Of a stretch of 49,953 bases of DNA, positions 26,470 through 35,149 are shown one piece after another. Under the pieces are notes generated by a model. That model worked only from the letters and a program-made list of their open reading frames with translations, was not told the origin of the DNA and did not search any database. Position 1 is the first letter of the stretch. Every line of letters begins with the position of its first letter. The DNA is taken from the NCBI GenBank assembly GCA_017436525.1, contig JAFSCX010000026.1, positions 1 through 49,953 on the forward strand. Direction: 5' to 3'. This DNA is from Clostridia bacterium. Lineage in GTDB: Bacteria; Bacillota; Clostridia; Oscillospirales; QAKW01. Position numbers and translations under genes: made by a program.

Positions 26470-26498
26470 TTTACTTTCATTTGCAAATAATATATAAT
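26470..26498 (+). promoter_or_regulatory. Promoter of the P-type-ATPase-like gene
   Basis: TTTACT at 26470-26475 and TATAAT at 26493-26498 have a 17-bp spacer and lie 40 bases before the ATG. The self-complementary TTGCAA at 26481-26486 within the spacer may be the -35 box of the leftward promoter. Confidence 0.65.
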
Positions 26499-26538
26499 AA
26501 ACATATGGCAAAAAATTGTCGTTTTTTGGAGTGTTAAT

Positions 26539-28749
26539 ATGAGATATTATCAGATGAATGGCGAAGAGGTTGCCGCAGCCCTTTCGAGCAATCTAATATT
26601 CGGTTTGCAGAATCAAGAGCGGCCCGATACACATGGCGAAAATAATTCTTTGGTTTCTACCATAAATGGGATTAAAAAGGTGATTTTTGATAAATTCCTA
26701 TTTTTGGATATTTTGCCATTGGTTTGCTATGTGATTACCATTGTTTTTTCGATATTAAATCATACAGGGGAGCTTTTGATTGCATCCGGTGTTGCTTTTG
26801 CGTTTTTTTTGCTTTCCTACATGGGCTTTGCTTGGATATTATATATCTATCGCAGAAAATTTTTGAATCGTCTTTCATCTGAAAACGATAGTGTGTTGGT
26901 GATAAGAGAAGGAAAAGAGCAAAAAATCACTGCCGATCAGCTTATGATCGGAGATATTCTTTTGCTTCGAAAAGGAATGATTCTTCATGCGGATGCGCGG
27001 ATTATTTCTGCCGAAAATTTATATGCTGATGAAAATTATGTTTTTTCTTCCTCCATTCCTGCGAGAAAATCCTTTGAAGCCCTTTCTCCTCCCAATTTGC
27101 TTCCTGAATTGCAGGAGAATATGCTTTGGAAAGGCAGCTTTATTGCAAAGGGGAGCGGCAGAGCGATTGTAACCGATTTGGGAGAGAATTGTTATATTGA
27201 TAAAACCGGTGGTCGTGCTTCGGAAAAGCAACATTCGGGGTTCTATAATAAGCAGAGAAATATAGGCCAATTTTCTTCTTTGGCGTATATTTGCTTGCTT
27301 TTAATTGTATTTCTGATTGCGGCTGTATGCACATCCCGGTTTGTCGAATTAATCCTTTTACTCGGCGTAATGTGTTCCTTTATTGCTCTGAATCCGGTGT
27401 TGCTGCTTACAGAATGGAATTACTACAGAACGGCAGAGTTGCTTTATCAAAGAGGCGCTCATATCCGCACGATTGAGTCTTTTGATGGTATGAGCAAAGA
27501 AAAGAATATTTATTATTCAACCAAAGAACTTCTTGATCGGCAAATCTCCTATGATGAAATTATTTCCCTTGATGAAAGAGGCGAAAACCAGCTTTCCTAT
27601 TTTGCTCTTTGCGTGGGGAAATATCCAATTTATTCTGCTGTAAAAGACTCTTTTGCTAAATTAGGAATCAATTATGAAAAATTAGAGCGTAATTTTCCGG
27701 TATATCGAAGCGAGAAGGATGAGAATGGAGTGATTTTCAGCCTTTTTGCAAATGAGGGAAAGTCAACAGTTGTTGCAGCAGGATATTGGAAAGATGTGTT
27801 GCCCTATCTTTCTCGCTATGAAGATGATCTGCTTCAAAAAATTGATGCTGCTGAAGCGGAGGGTAAGTATATTTGGCTGATGGCTGTATCTTCAATTGAT
27901 TTAATTCCAAATCAGTTGGATCGTTCTTCTTTAATGGGCAAAATGAAAGTTAGAAGTTTTCTTTCTTTTAATATTTTGGAAAATAAGGAGATTGCCGAAA
28001 AGATTCGCGAATTGAAAAAATCTAAAATGTGTGCATTTTTAGTGAATGAGCATAGCGATGCGTTGGGTCAATATATTATGGGGCTTTATGGAATGGATGA
28101 TCTTCTCTTAGCTCCTCCGAAAAATCCTTGCTATAGTTTGCCCAAATTGAAGAAAAACCCCTATGTGGTCAATGCGGATGTATCTCCCATTGCCCAGCAA
28201 CGAGCTCATGTAGTTATAAAGGGTGAGATATCTGCTCAAGATGTTATCTATCGCGTGAAATGTATGTTTTGCGGAATCAAAAGATCGTTGGGGTTCTTGG
28301 CTTGCTTTGCCGGGCTGATGATTTTAACGGTTTTGACACTCTTTTTAAGAAATTTGCCTTTGCCCGCAATTATATATCCGATGCTTCTGATCAAAATGCT
28401 CCTGATTTGTCCGTGCTATTACCTTACAGAGACTGTGGGAAATTGCAACCAATATAATCGCAGCATGATCCTTGGTGCCTTTTGCGGATTTGTTGGGTTC
28501 GTTGCATCATTGCTTGGTTTTGAAGTTGCGTTTTTAGCATCCGGTCTATCCATGGTTATCCTTTCATTGACCTTAATGCTTTCGGTGCGGCGGTTGAGAC
28601 CTTTGCGGTTTAAGGATGTTTTCATTCTTCTTTTAGCGTTGGTGATTGCAATATTCCCGTGGATTTTTCTCGGTGGTAATTGGATTGCAGCAATTTTATT
28701 TGCATGTTTCCCACCGGCGGCTTCGTATATTATTAATTTATATTACTAA
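26539..28749 (+). CDS. Catalytically degenerate P-type ATPase-like membrane protein
   Basis: 736 residues with the order of a P2-type cation ATPase. There are two helices (58-103), an actuator-like domain (115-225: QLMIGDILLLRKGMILHADA aligns with the usual GDIV..GD.vpAD), helices 247-295 leading to NPVLLL where PEGLP is expected, a soluble region (310-565), and six C-terminal helices (585-736). The catalytic motifs are gone: SSSIPARK replaces TGES.P..K, YYSTKELLD stands where DKTGTLT should be, VNEHSD replaces TGD, and no GDGxNDxP is present. It keeps the post-motif RAHVVIKGEIS.QDVIYRVK stretch. ATP-driven transport is therefore unlikely; a sensor, channel or scaffold role is possible. GGAG precedes the ATG. 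Confidence 0.7.
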   Translation: MRYYQMNGEEVAAALSSNLIFGLQNQERPDTHGENNSLVSTINGIKKVIFDKFLFLDILPLVCYVITIVFSILNHTGELLIASGVAFAFFLLSYMGFAWILYIYRRKFLNRLSSENDSVLVIREGKEQKITADQLMIGDILLLRKGMILHADARIISAENLYADENYVFSSSIPARKSFEALSPPNLLPELQENMLWKGSFIAKGSGRAIVTDLGENCYIDKTGGRASEKQHSGFYNKQRNIGQFSSLAYICLLLIVFLIAAVCTSRFVELILLLGVMCSFIALNPVLLLTEWNYYRTAELLYQRGAHIRTIESFDGMSKEKNIYYSTKELLDRQISYDEIISLDERGENQLSYFALCVGKYPIYSAVKDSFAKLGINYEKLERNFPVYRSEKDENGVIFSLFANEGKSTVVAAGYWKDVLPYLSRYEDDLLQKIDAAEAEGKYIWLMAVSSIDLIPNQLDRSSLMGKMKVRSFLSFNILENKEIAEKIRELKKSKMCAFLVNEHSDALGQYIMGLYGMDDLLLAPPKNPCYSLPKLKKNPYVVNADVSPIAQQRAHVVIKGEISAQDVIYRVKCMFCGIKRSLGFLACFAGLMILTVLTLFLRNLPLPAIIYPMLLIKMLLICPCYYLTETVGNCNQYNRSMILGAFCGFVGFVASLLGFEVAFLASGLSMVILSLTLMLSVRRLRPLRFKDVFILLLALVIAIFPWIFLGGNWIAAILFACFPPAASYIINLYY

Positions 28750-28753
28750 ATTT

Positions 28754-28790
28754 GAAAATACCATCGAAAATGATGGTATTTTCTCTTTTA
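28754..28790 (+). terminator. Hairpin terminator after the P-type-ATPase-like gene
   Basis: Arms GAAAATACCATC (28754-28765) and complement (28772-28783), loop GAAAAT, followed by TCTTTTATTG. It lies five bases after the stop. A TATAAT at 28797-28802 just downstream could begin a separate rlmB transcript. Confidence 0.75.
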
Positions 28791-28830
28791 TTGTTGTATA
28801 ATGATTAAAGAAAGAAAAAGGGGAGATAAA

Positions 28831-29586
28831 ATGGAAAAGCAAATGGAAACGGAATATCGGACCGATCTGGTATTTGGCAGAAATAATGTGAGCGAATTGC
28901 TCAGCTCTGAGACGCCGGTTGATAAGGTTTATTTGGCGGGGGATCCCAAAAATGGCAATTTCAAAAAAATTGTAGCCTTATGTAAAAGTAAAGGAGTTCC
29001 AATCGTTCATACCGATTCGGCTGCTATTAATAAAAAGGCACCTAATGTCAATCATCAGGGTGTTTTGGCATATTGCGCGCAAAAAGAATATGCTTCTGTT
29101 GAGGATATTTTGGCAGTTGCGGAAGAGCGTGGTGAAGCACCTTTTATCATTATTGCAGATGAAATTGCAGATCCCCATAATCTCGGCGCAATTCTTCGTT
29201 CTGCCGATGCGTTTGGTGCTCATGGTGTGATCATATCTAAGCGCCGCGCAGCGGGGCTTACTCCATCTGTAGCGAAAGCCAGCGGGGGAGCAATGCATTA
29301 TATCCCTGTGGCAAGAGTGGCAAATCTTGCGCAAACAATTGAGATGCTAAAAGAAAAGAATATCTGGGTATATGGCTGCGATATGGCAGGTGAACATTTA
29401 TATTATGAGCAGGACTACTCCGGCGGTGTTGCATTGATTGTGGGAAGTGAGGAATCCGGCATTTCAAGAATTTTGAGGGAAAAATGTGATTTCTTTGTGA
29501 GAATTCCCATGAAAGGTAAAATCTCTTGCTTGAACGCTTCTGTAGCTGCATCGGTGATTATGCAGGAAATATCAAAAAAGCGATAA
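28831..29586 (+). CDS. rlmB: 23S rRNA 2'-O-ribose methyltransferase, RlmB/TrmH (SpoU) family
   Basis: 251 residues. An N-terminal substrate-binding domain (DLVFGRNNVSELL) precedes a SpoU knot domain with the three family motifs: NLGAILRSADAFGAHGV, LIVGSEESGIS and IPMKGKISCLNASVAASV. It transfers methyl from SAM to a ribose 2'-OH, most likely at a 23S rRNA site. I chose ATG 28831 since AAGGGGAG lies 6 bases before it; an ATG ten codons earlier overlaps the -10 box. It is only 12 bases upstream of a second ATPase-like gene, and the two are probably co-transcribed. Confidence 0.9.
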   Translation: MEKQMETEYRTDLVFGRNNVSELLSSETPVDKVYLAGDPKNGNFKKIVALCKSKGVPIVHTDSAAINKKAPNVNHQGVLAYCAQKEYASVEDILAVAEERGEAPFIIIADEIADPHNLGAILRSADAFGAHGVIISKRRAAGLTPSVAKASGGAMHYIPVARVANLAQTIEMLKEKNIWVYGCDMAGEHLYYEQDYSGGVALIVGSEESGISRILREKCDFFVRIPMKGKISCLNASVAASVIMQEISKKR

Positions 29587-29598
29587 GGAGTTATATCA

Positions 29599-31599
29599 AT
29601 GAATTATGAGCCAAAGGATCAAGAATCGATCTTCGACGAGATTATGTCGAAGATTGAATCTATTCAACAGGATCATATAATCGAAAAATCTCAGAAAATC
29701 ATCGATGAACATGAGCAAAGCAGCATTGTGGATGAAGCGATCTTTGATGAGATTAAGAATTCACCTCATGAGTTCAAATCCTCGAAGCCTAAATCGCCTA
29801 TCCGCAAGATATTTGATGAAGAAGAGGATGAGAATACAGCCGAAGAAGAGCAACCAATCCATGCAGCAGCAATTTATGAAGAGCCGCTGGATGATATTGA
29901 GGATTATGAATCTGAAGATGAGCGCGATGAAATTTATCGGGATCTGAAAAATACAGTGGGGAAGATGGCGGCAAAATCTATCATTCTATTTTTAATTGCT
30001 GTCATATCTTTATATTTGTTTATTGCCGGCTTTAAGCCCGCGCTGTTTGGCAACAATGTAGATACTGTATGGTTTCAAATTATCCATCTTGCCTTAGATG
30101 GAGTCTGCTTCTTCTTTTCTTTTTCCATTTTTACGCAGGGGCTTCTGCGTCTATTACGTGTAAAGGCCGATACCGATACGATGCTTGCCTTACTTTGCAT
30201 TTCATTGATAATTGTTCGTGTTGTTAATCTGATATCGCCCGATCTTTTGCCTTATTCATTGAATTTAGAGCCGATGCTTACTGTTGGCTTATATTTCAAT
30301 GTAATCTCAAAGAAAAAGATTGCGGCAAATATTAAGCGAAATTTCAAACATTCGGCTTCCGGGGGAGATAAGCTTACTCTCAGCATGCCGATTTCATGCG
30401 AGACCAATAATAATTTGATTTTAGAAACCGGTGAGGGAGGAGATGTTGTTTATGCCCATCGGACAGGCTTGATCTCTCGATTTATCGACCATAGTTATAG
30501 TGATTATGATTGGGATCAGGGTATTCAGCGGTTTCTTTTTGGCACATTGCTATTTATCATTGCAGGATTTATCGCATTAATTCAGCTTGTTGGCTGGGGT
30601 GAGGCGATTTTGTTTCCCGCGGCGTCTTTAGCAGTTTCTTTGCCATTTTTTGCTCGTTATTTTTATGCCAATTCAATTTGGAAAGTGGGTAAAAAGGTAA
30701 GAAAACGCGGAGGTGTATTAACTTCGGCAAAATCTGCCCATAAGCTGAAGGATGCTGAACTTTTGATTGTTTCTGAGGAGGAGCTTCTTGGGGAAGATGC
30801 TGTCCTTCTGCAGGGAGTTAAGGCGATCGGTGATATGCAAATTGATCGGTTAATTACGAATCTGGCGGCGCTTTTTAGCCATGAGAATACCCCGCTTCGC
30901 ACTTTGTTTTTGAAAATGATTGATTCTAATTCTGTATCCCTTCCCAGAGTAGATGACATTTATTATCATGAAGGAATGGGCTATACATGCTTGATTGATA
31001 GTAAAATGTTTTTGGTGGGTAACGCGGAATTTATGAAAAATTTTAATATTGAATTCCCGAAATCGCTTATGGAATTAAACCTGAGTGGTTGCAAGTTTCC
31101 GGTTTATGTGGCTTATCATAAATCTCCGGTTGGCGTATTTATCGTTGGCTATGAAAGCAATAAGCATACAATGGATGGATTGCTTTATGCCGAAGAAAAA
31201 AATCTCGGCATCGGTGTGGTTTCCCGTGATTTTAATTTTGGACCGGAACTTTTGAAAGAACTGTATCCCATGGTTCATGTTGATTCCTTTGTTCACTTTA
31301 TTACAAAGAAGACCGGTGAGGAATGTATGGAGCAGCTGGTTCCTAAGGCGAAATCTGCCGATTTGGTATCTTCGAGAAATGGATTTAAGGGGCTTGTAGC
31401 TTCTTTGCTGGGTGCTAAGAAACTACTTTCGGCCTTGAAAACCAATCTGTTTATTCGTATCCTTTATGCAATTCTTTCCATGGCATTGATCTTTTTTATC
31501 GCTTTGAGTGGTTATTCTGCTAATACGGCCCTTCAAATTTTGGCATTTCAAGGGATTTGGATGGTTCCGGTTTGTGCAATTTGTATATTTTGCAAATAA
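29599..31599 (+). CDS. Degenerate P1B-ATPase-like membrane protein with acidic cytosolic N-terminus
   Basis: 666 residues. Residues 1-115 are soluble, acidic and low-complexity (FDEEEDENTAEEEQ). Helices follow at about 123-145, 155-185, 192-212 and 220-236, then a short soluble stretch, a helix pair at 310-355, a soluble domain to 605 and two C-terminal helices. The 363-408 segment (KVRKRGGVLTSAKSAHKLKD..LLIVSEEELL) matches the heavy-metal ATPase run-up to DKTGTLT, but Asp is replaced. Later pieces match the nucleotide-binding domain (GYTCLIDSKMFLVGNAEFM near 461-479). TGES, TGD and GDGxNDxP are missing. AAGGAG precedes the ATG. Membership of the P-type superfamily is inferred; transport is unlikely. 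Confidence 0.6.
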   Translation: MNYEPKDQESIFDEIMSKIESIQQDHIIEKSQKIIDEHEQSSIVDEAIFDEIKNSPHEFKSSKPKSPIRKIFDEEEDENTAEEEQPIHAAAIYEEPLDDIEDYESEDERDEIYRDLKNTVGKMAAKSIILFLIAVISLYLFIAGFKPALFGNNVDTVWFQIIHLALDGVCFFFSFSIFTQGLLRLLRVKADTDTMLALLCISLIIVRVVNLISPDLLPYSLNLEPMLTVGLYFNVISKKKIAANIKRNFKHSASGGDKLTLSMPISCETNNNLILETGEGGDVVYAHRTGLISRFIDHSYSDYDWDQGIQRFLFGTLLFIIAGFIALIQLVGWGEAILFPAASLAVSLPFFARYFYANSIWKVGKKVRKRGGVLTSAKSAHKLKDAELLIVSEEELLGEDAVLLQGVKAIGDMQIDRLITNLAALFSHENTPLRTLFLKMIDSNSVSLPRVDDIYYHEGMGYTCLIDSKMFLVGNAEFMKNFNIEFPKSLMELNLSGCKFPVYVAYHKSPVGVFIVGYESNKHTMDGLLYAEEKNLGIGVVSRDFNFGPELLKELYPMVHVDSFVHFITKKTGEECMEQLVPKAKSADLVSSRNGFKGLVASLLGAKKLLSALKTNLFIRILYAILSMALIFFIALSGYSANTALQILAFQGIWMVPVCAICIFCK

Positions 31600-31611
31600 T
31601 TCGCTAAACGC

Positions 31612-31640
31612 TTGAAATTTGTTTGTTCATATTGTATAAT
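31612..31640 (+). promoter_or_regulatory. Promoter of the EF-G-like gene
   Basis: TTGAAA at 31612-31617 and TATAAT at 31635-31640 are exactly 17 bp apart. Confidence 0.85.
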
Positions 31641-31661
31641 ATCTGTATCAAATTATTTAGA

Positions 31662-31691
31662 GCAATTTCAATGTTGAAATTGCGAAAGGAG
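31662..31691 (+). promoter_or_regulatory. Leader hairpin abutting the ribosome-binding site
   Basis: GCAATTTCA (31662-31670) and TGAAATTGC (31675-31683) form a perfect 9-bp stem with a 4-base loop. The 3' arm touches the Shine-Dalgarno GAAAGGAG (31684-31691). It could tune translation of the EF-G-like protein, or be a DNA operator. Confidence 0.5.
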
Positions 31692-31699
31692 AATCAATT

Positions 31700-33751
31700 A
31701 TGAGCACCTCAGCGGTAAACATTCGTAACATTTGTTTGATCGGTCATAAAGGAAACGGTAAAACTACTTTGGCCGAATCCATGCTTTATTTTGCAAAGGC
31801 AACCGATCGGCTGGGGAAGATTGAGCAAGGAAATACGATTCTGGATTTTGACGCAGAGGAAATCAAGCGTAAAATTTCGATCTCTCTTTCTTTGGCGTCT
31901 TTTGAATATCGCAATACGAAGATCAATTTGATTGATGTACCCGGTAACTATGATTACGAGGGCGATCAGATTTCTGCTTTAGAGGTTGCAGATCTTGCAT
32001 TGATTGTATTGACTGCTAAGAATACTGTATCTGTTGGTACAGAGAAAGCATGGCAGAAGACAGAAAGAAAGCAATTGCCTCGCGCATTCTTTGTAACCGG
32101 CTTGGATGATGCCAATGCTGATTTTTATAGCATTGTTGAGCAGCTTCACGCAAAATTTGCAAGCTCTCAGATTTTGCCGATCACCTTACCTTTGGTCGAG
32201 GATGGCAAGGTAGTGGGCTCGGTAAACGTAATTACCAACGAAGGCTATCGTTACGGCGAGGGTAAAGTGCCTGTACCTGCCAATATGCAGGATAAGGTTA
32301 ATACTTATTTTGATTCTGCATTGGAAGCAATTGCAGAGACAGATGAAGCATTGATGGAAAAATTCTTTGCAGGCGAACCCTTCACGGAGCTTGAGCTTGC
32401 AGAGGGCTTGAAAAATGCGATCGTGCAGCGTTCCATCTATCCCATTTTCAGCGGTGTTCCCACGGAAGTACGCGGTGTTGCGCAGCTTTTGGATGCGATG
32501 GTTGATTATTTCCCCAATCCTCTTTCCAAGGGCAATGTTAATGTTGCGAAGGGTGATGAGGTTGTGGAGCTGGCATGCGTTCCTTCCGGCCCGACCGTTT
32601 TGAGTATTTTCAAAACAGTCGCGGATCCATTTGTAGGTAAGATGTCCTTCTTCAAGGTTTATTCCGGTACTGTTAAAAAGGACGCTACTTATGTTAATGT
32701 TGCTAAAGACAGCACTGAGAAGATCGCTCATGTATACGCGCCCTTTGGCAAGAAGCAAAATGAGGTGGCAGAATTGGAAGCCGGTGATATCGGGGTATTT
32801 ACCAAATTGGTATCTGCCGCGACTTCCGATACTTTGTGTGATAAAGATTTCCTTGTAGCAATTCCTGCAATTGAGTTCCCCAAGGCAAATTATAGTAAGG
32901 CGGTTGTATCAACGGCTAAAGGGGATGAAGAGAAGATTGCCCAAGGCATCAATCGTATGATCGAGGAAGATCCTACTTTGATTTTGAATAATAATCCTGA
33001 AACCAAGCAGCTTGTCCTTTCCGGTTTTGGTGATCTTCAGCTTGATGTTGTTGTATCTAAGCTTGCTTCTAAATTTGGCGTTAATGTCAAATTGGATGAT
33101 GTGAAGGTTCCTTATCGCGAGGCCATTCGCAAGAAGGTTAAGGTGGAAGGAAAGCATAAGAAACAATCCGGCGGTCATGGTCAATACGGCCATGTATGGA
33201 TTGAGTTTGAGCCTCTCTTTGAGGGTGAATTTGAATTTACCGAGTCTGTTTTCGGCGGATCTGTCCCGAAAAACTATTTCCCCGCAGTAGAAAAAGGGCT
33301 CCGTGATTCCATTAAAAAGGGTGTTCTTGCAGGGTATCCTGTTACCGGCTTGAAGGCTACCTTACTGGATGGATCTTATCACCCCGTAGATTCTTCTGAA
33401 ATGGCGTTCAAAACTGCTGCATCTATTGCCTTCAAAGAAGGGATGAAGCAGGCAAATCCTGTATTGCTGGAGCCTGTAGGCACACTTACTGTTCATGTTT
33501 CCGATGCGCTGATGGGCGATATAATTGGTGATATCAATAAACGGCGCGGCCAAATCCTCTCCATGGATGCATCTGAAGTTCGTGGTTATAAGATTGTGCA
33601 GGCGATCGTACCCATGAGCGAGATGAATTCTTATGCAATGGATCTGCGTAGTATGACTCATGCTCGTGCTAACTTTGATTTCTCTTTCTTAGAGTATCGT
33701 GAAGCACCTGCCAATATTACCCAAAAGGTAATTGCAGAAAAGGCTGAATAA
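31700..33751 (+). CDS. Elongation factor G-like GTPase (FusA2-type paralogue) with altered G motifs
   Basis: 683 residues, full EF-G length. The P-loop GHKGNGKT is at 15-22. Switch I has RKISISLSLA instead of the RGITI of true EF-G, as in FusA2-type proteins. G3 is DVPGNYDY at 79-86, with Asn where translational GTPases have the catalytic His. G4 reads TGLDDAN at 133-139, lacking the NKxD that selects guanine. Domains II to V look intact (SGGHGQYGHVWIEFEP in domain IV, GDINKRRGQILSMDA in domain V). It probably binds the ribosome, but GTP use may be weak or altered. It has its own strong promoter. The housekeeping EF-G must lie elsewhere. Confidence 0.88.
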   Translation: MSTSAVNIRNICLIGHKGNGKTTLAESMLYFAKATDRLGKIEQGNTILDFDAEEIKRKISISLSLASFEYRNTKINLIDVPGNYDYEGDQISALEVADLALIVLTAKNTVSVGTEKAWQKTERKQLPRAFFVTGLDDANADFYSIVEQLHAKFASSQILPITLPLVEDGKVVGSVNVITNEGYRYGEGKVPVPANMQDKVNTYFDSALEAIAETDEALMEKFFAGEPFTELELAEGLKNAIVQRSIYPIFSGVPTEVRGVAQLLDAMVDYFPNPLSKGNVNVAKGDEVVELACVPSGPTVLSIFKTVADPFVGKMSFFKVYSGTVKKDATYVNVAKDSTEKIAHVYAPFGKKQNEVAELEAGDIGVFTKLVSAATSDTLCDKDFLVAIPAIEFPKANYSKAVVSTAKGDEEKIAQGINRMIEEDPTLILNNNPETKQLVLSGFGDLQLDVVVSKLASKFGVNVKLDDVKVPYREAIRKKVKVEGKHKKQSGGHGQYGHVWIEFEPLFEGEFEFTESVFGGSVPKNYFPAVEKGLRDSIKKGVLAGYPVTGLKATLLDGSYHPVDSSEMAFKTAASIAFKEGMKQANPVLLEPVGTLTVHVSDALMGDIIGDINKRRGQILSMDASEVRGYKIVQAIVPMSEMNSYAMDLRSMTHARANFDFSFLEYREAPANITQKVIAEKAE

Positions 33752-33806
33752 TTGAATACAACAGACCATATAAATTAACGAAAACGATTTGGAAGAGGTT
33801 AGAGTT

Positions 33807-34271
33807 ATGTTTATATGGTCTGTTAAATTAAATCGCAATTTTTTATGGGGTATTTGTGCGGCGCTTTGCCTTTCTATAGGCGTGGCTGCTGTGGCGTCTT
33901 CAAAGGATACTACAGATGTATTGAAAAACACTGTGAATATCAAAGCTGAAACCTATGAGCAGCAAGTGGAGCTGCTTCAATCTTTTGGCTACGAAGCAGA
34001 ACCTCAGCCGGTTCTCATTGAAGAGATTATTATTCCTGCGGAATTTGATGAGCGCTATGAGGAATATAATAACCTTCAAAAACTCAGCGGCTTTGATTTG
34101 TCGAAATATAAAGGATCAAGAGCAAAAAAATATACATATCGTGTAACAAATTATCCCGATCATCCCAACGATGTTGTGGCAAATATTTTGGTATATGGTA
34201 ATAAAGCCATCGGAGGCGACATATCTTCTACAGCGCTGGAAGGATTTGTTCATGGATTTGTTAAGGAATAG
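33807..34271 (+). CDS. DUF4830-like membrane-anchored protein
   Basis: 154 residues. One N-terminal membrane helix (about 11-32) is followed by an extracytoplasmic domain. The text EEIIIPAEFDERYEEYNNLQ, FDLSKYKGSRAKKYTY and IGGDISS resembles DUF4830 proteins of Clostridia, which are uncharacterised. ATG at 33807 follows GAAGAGG; a TTG six codons earlier overlaps that site. It is transcribed in the same direction as the EF-G-like gene, 55 bases downstream, and ends 9 bases before the pseudouridine synthase gene. Confidence 0.7.
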   Translation: MFIWSVKLNRNFLWGICAALCLSIGVAAVASSKDTTDVLKNTVNIKAETYEQQVELLQSFGYEAEPQPVLIEEIIIPAEFDERYEEYNNLQKLSGFDLSKYKGSRAKKYTYRVTNYPDHPNDVVANILVYGNKAIGGDISSTALEGFVHGFVKE

Positions 34272-34280
34272 TTTAATGAA

Positions 34281-34982
34281 ATGCGGTTAGATAAATATTT
34301 ATGTGATACATTGAATATGACCCGTACTGAAGCAAAAAAAGCCATTTCCGGTGGTCGTGTTGCGGTCAATGAGATTGCTGCAAAGAGCGGAAGCCTTCAG
34401 GTAGTGGAAAAAGATTTGGTTTCTTTGGACGGAAGCCCTGTGAGTTACCGGCGATATTTTTATATTATGCTGCATAAACCGCAGGGCTATGTCTGCGCCA
34501 ATACCGATCGTCGCAGCAGGACCGTATTTGATCTTCTTCCCCAAGAATATCGCAAAAAGGATCTGTTTGTCTGCGGAAGATTGGATAAGGATACCACCGG
34601 CCTTGTACTTTTGACAAATAATGGAACGCTTGCTCATCGGATCCTCGCGCCTAAAAAATGTATTTTCAAAGAATATATTGTAACATTACGGGATAAAGTT
34701 TCTAAAGAAGACATTATGAAATTAGAAGAAGGTCTGAAATTGAAAAGCGGACAAACCTTTATGCCTGCATATTTTTATCCCGATCAGCCCAATCGTGGTT
34801 TGCTGAAAATCAGCGAAGGGAAATTTCATCAAATCAAAAGGATGTTTGCGTCTCTTGGGAATGAAGTGGTTGCCCTTCATCGCAAATCCATCCACGGCCT
34901 GACGTTGGATGAGAGCTTAGCAGAAGGGGAGTGCCGTTATCTGACCGAAGCCGAGATTGTAGGCCTTGAGCAGGTAATTTAA
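34281..34982 (+). CDS. RsuA/RluB-family pseudouridine synthase
   Basis: 233 residues. An S4 RNA-binding domain (MRLDKYLCDTL to about residue 50) precedes the catalytic domain with GRLDKDTTG at 99-107, whose Asp102 is the expected nucleophile. RILAPKK, EGKFHQIKRMF and LHRKSIHGL are further family motifs. The short length and lack of the RluB C-terminal tail favour an RsuA-type enzyme acting on 16S rRNA, but RluB/E/F cannot be excluded. The start uses a weak AAGGAATAG site in the upstream 3' end. Confidence 0.9.
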   Translation: MRLDKYLCDTLNMTRTEAKKAISGGRVAVNEIAAKSGSLQVVEKDLVSLDGSPVSYRRYFYIMLHKPQGYVCANTDRRSRTVFDLLPQEYRKKDLFVCGRLDKDTTGLVLLTNNGTLAHRILAPKKCIFKEYIVTLRDKVSKEDIMKLEEGLKLKSGQTFMPAYFYPDQPNRGLLKISEGKFHQIKRMFASLGNEVVALHRKSIHGLTLDESLAEGECRYLTEAEIVGLEQVI

Positions 34983-35081
34983 TGTGCAATTCAACTAAAA
35001 AACACCTTGATTTTCTTTAATGACACCCTATATTGTGCAGTTTATACAAAATGTAAACATTAAATTTGTGAAAAAAAAGTA

Positions 35082-35110
35082 TTTCAATTTTTATATAGTT
35101 GTGGTATAGT
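35082..35110 (+). promoter_or_regulatory. Promoter of the MsmX-type ATPase gene
   Basis: TTTCAA at 35082-35087 and TATAGT at 35105-35110 have a 17-bp spacer. Upstream lie ATGTAAACA at 35051-35059 and two TTGTGCAA-like octamers (34982-34989, 35033-35040), sequences also found before the sugar-transport operon. The rest of 34983-35149 holds nothing recognisable. Confidence 0.7.
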
Positions 35111-35149
35111 TAACATAAGAATTTATGCTTCATTAGGAGGTTCAAGATT

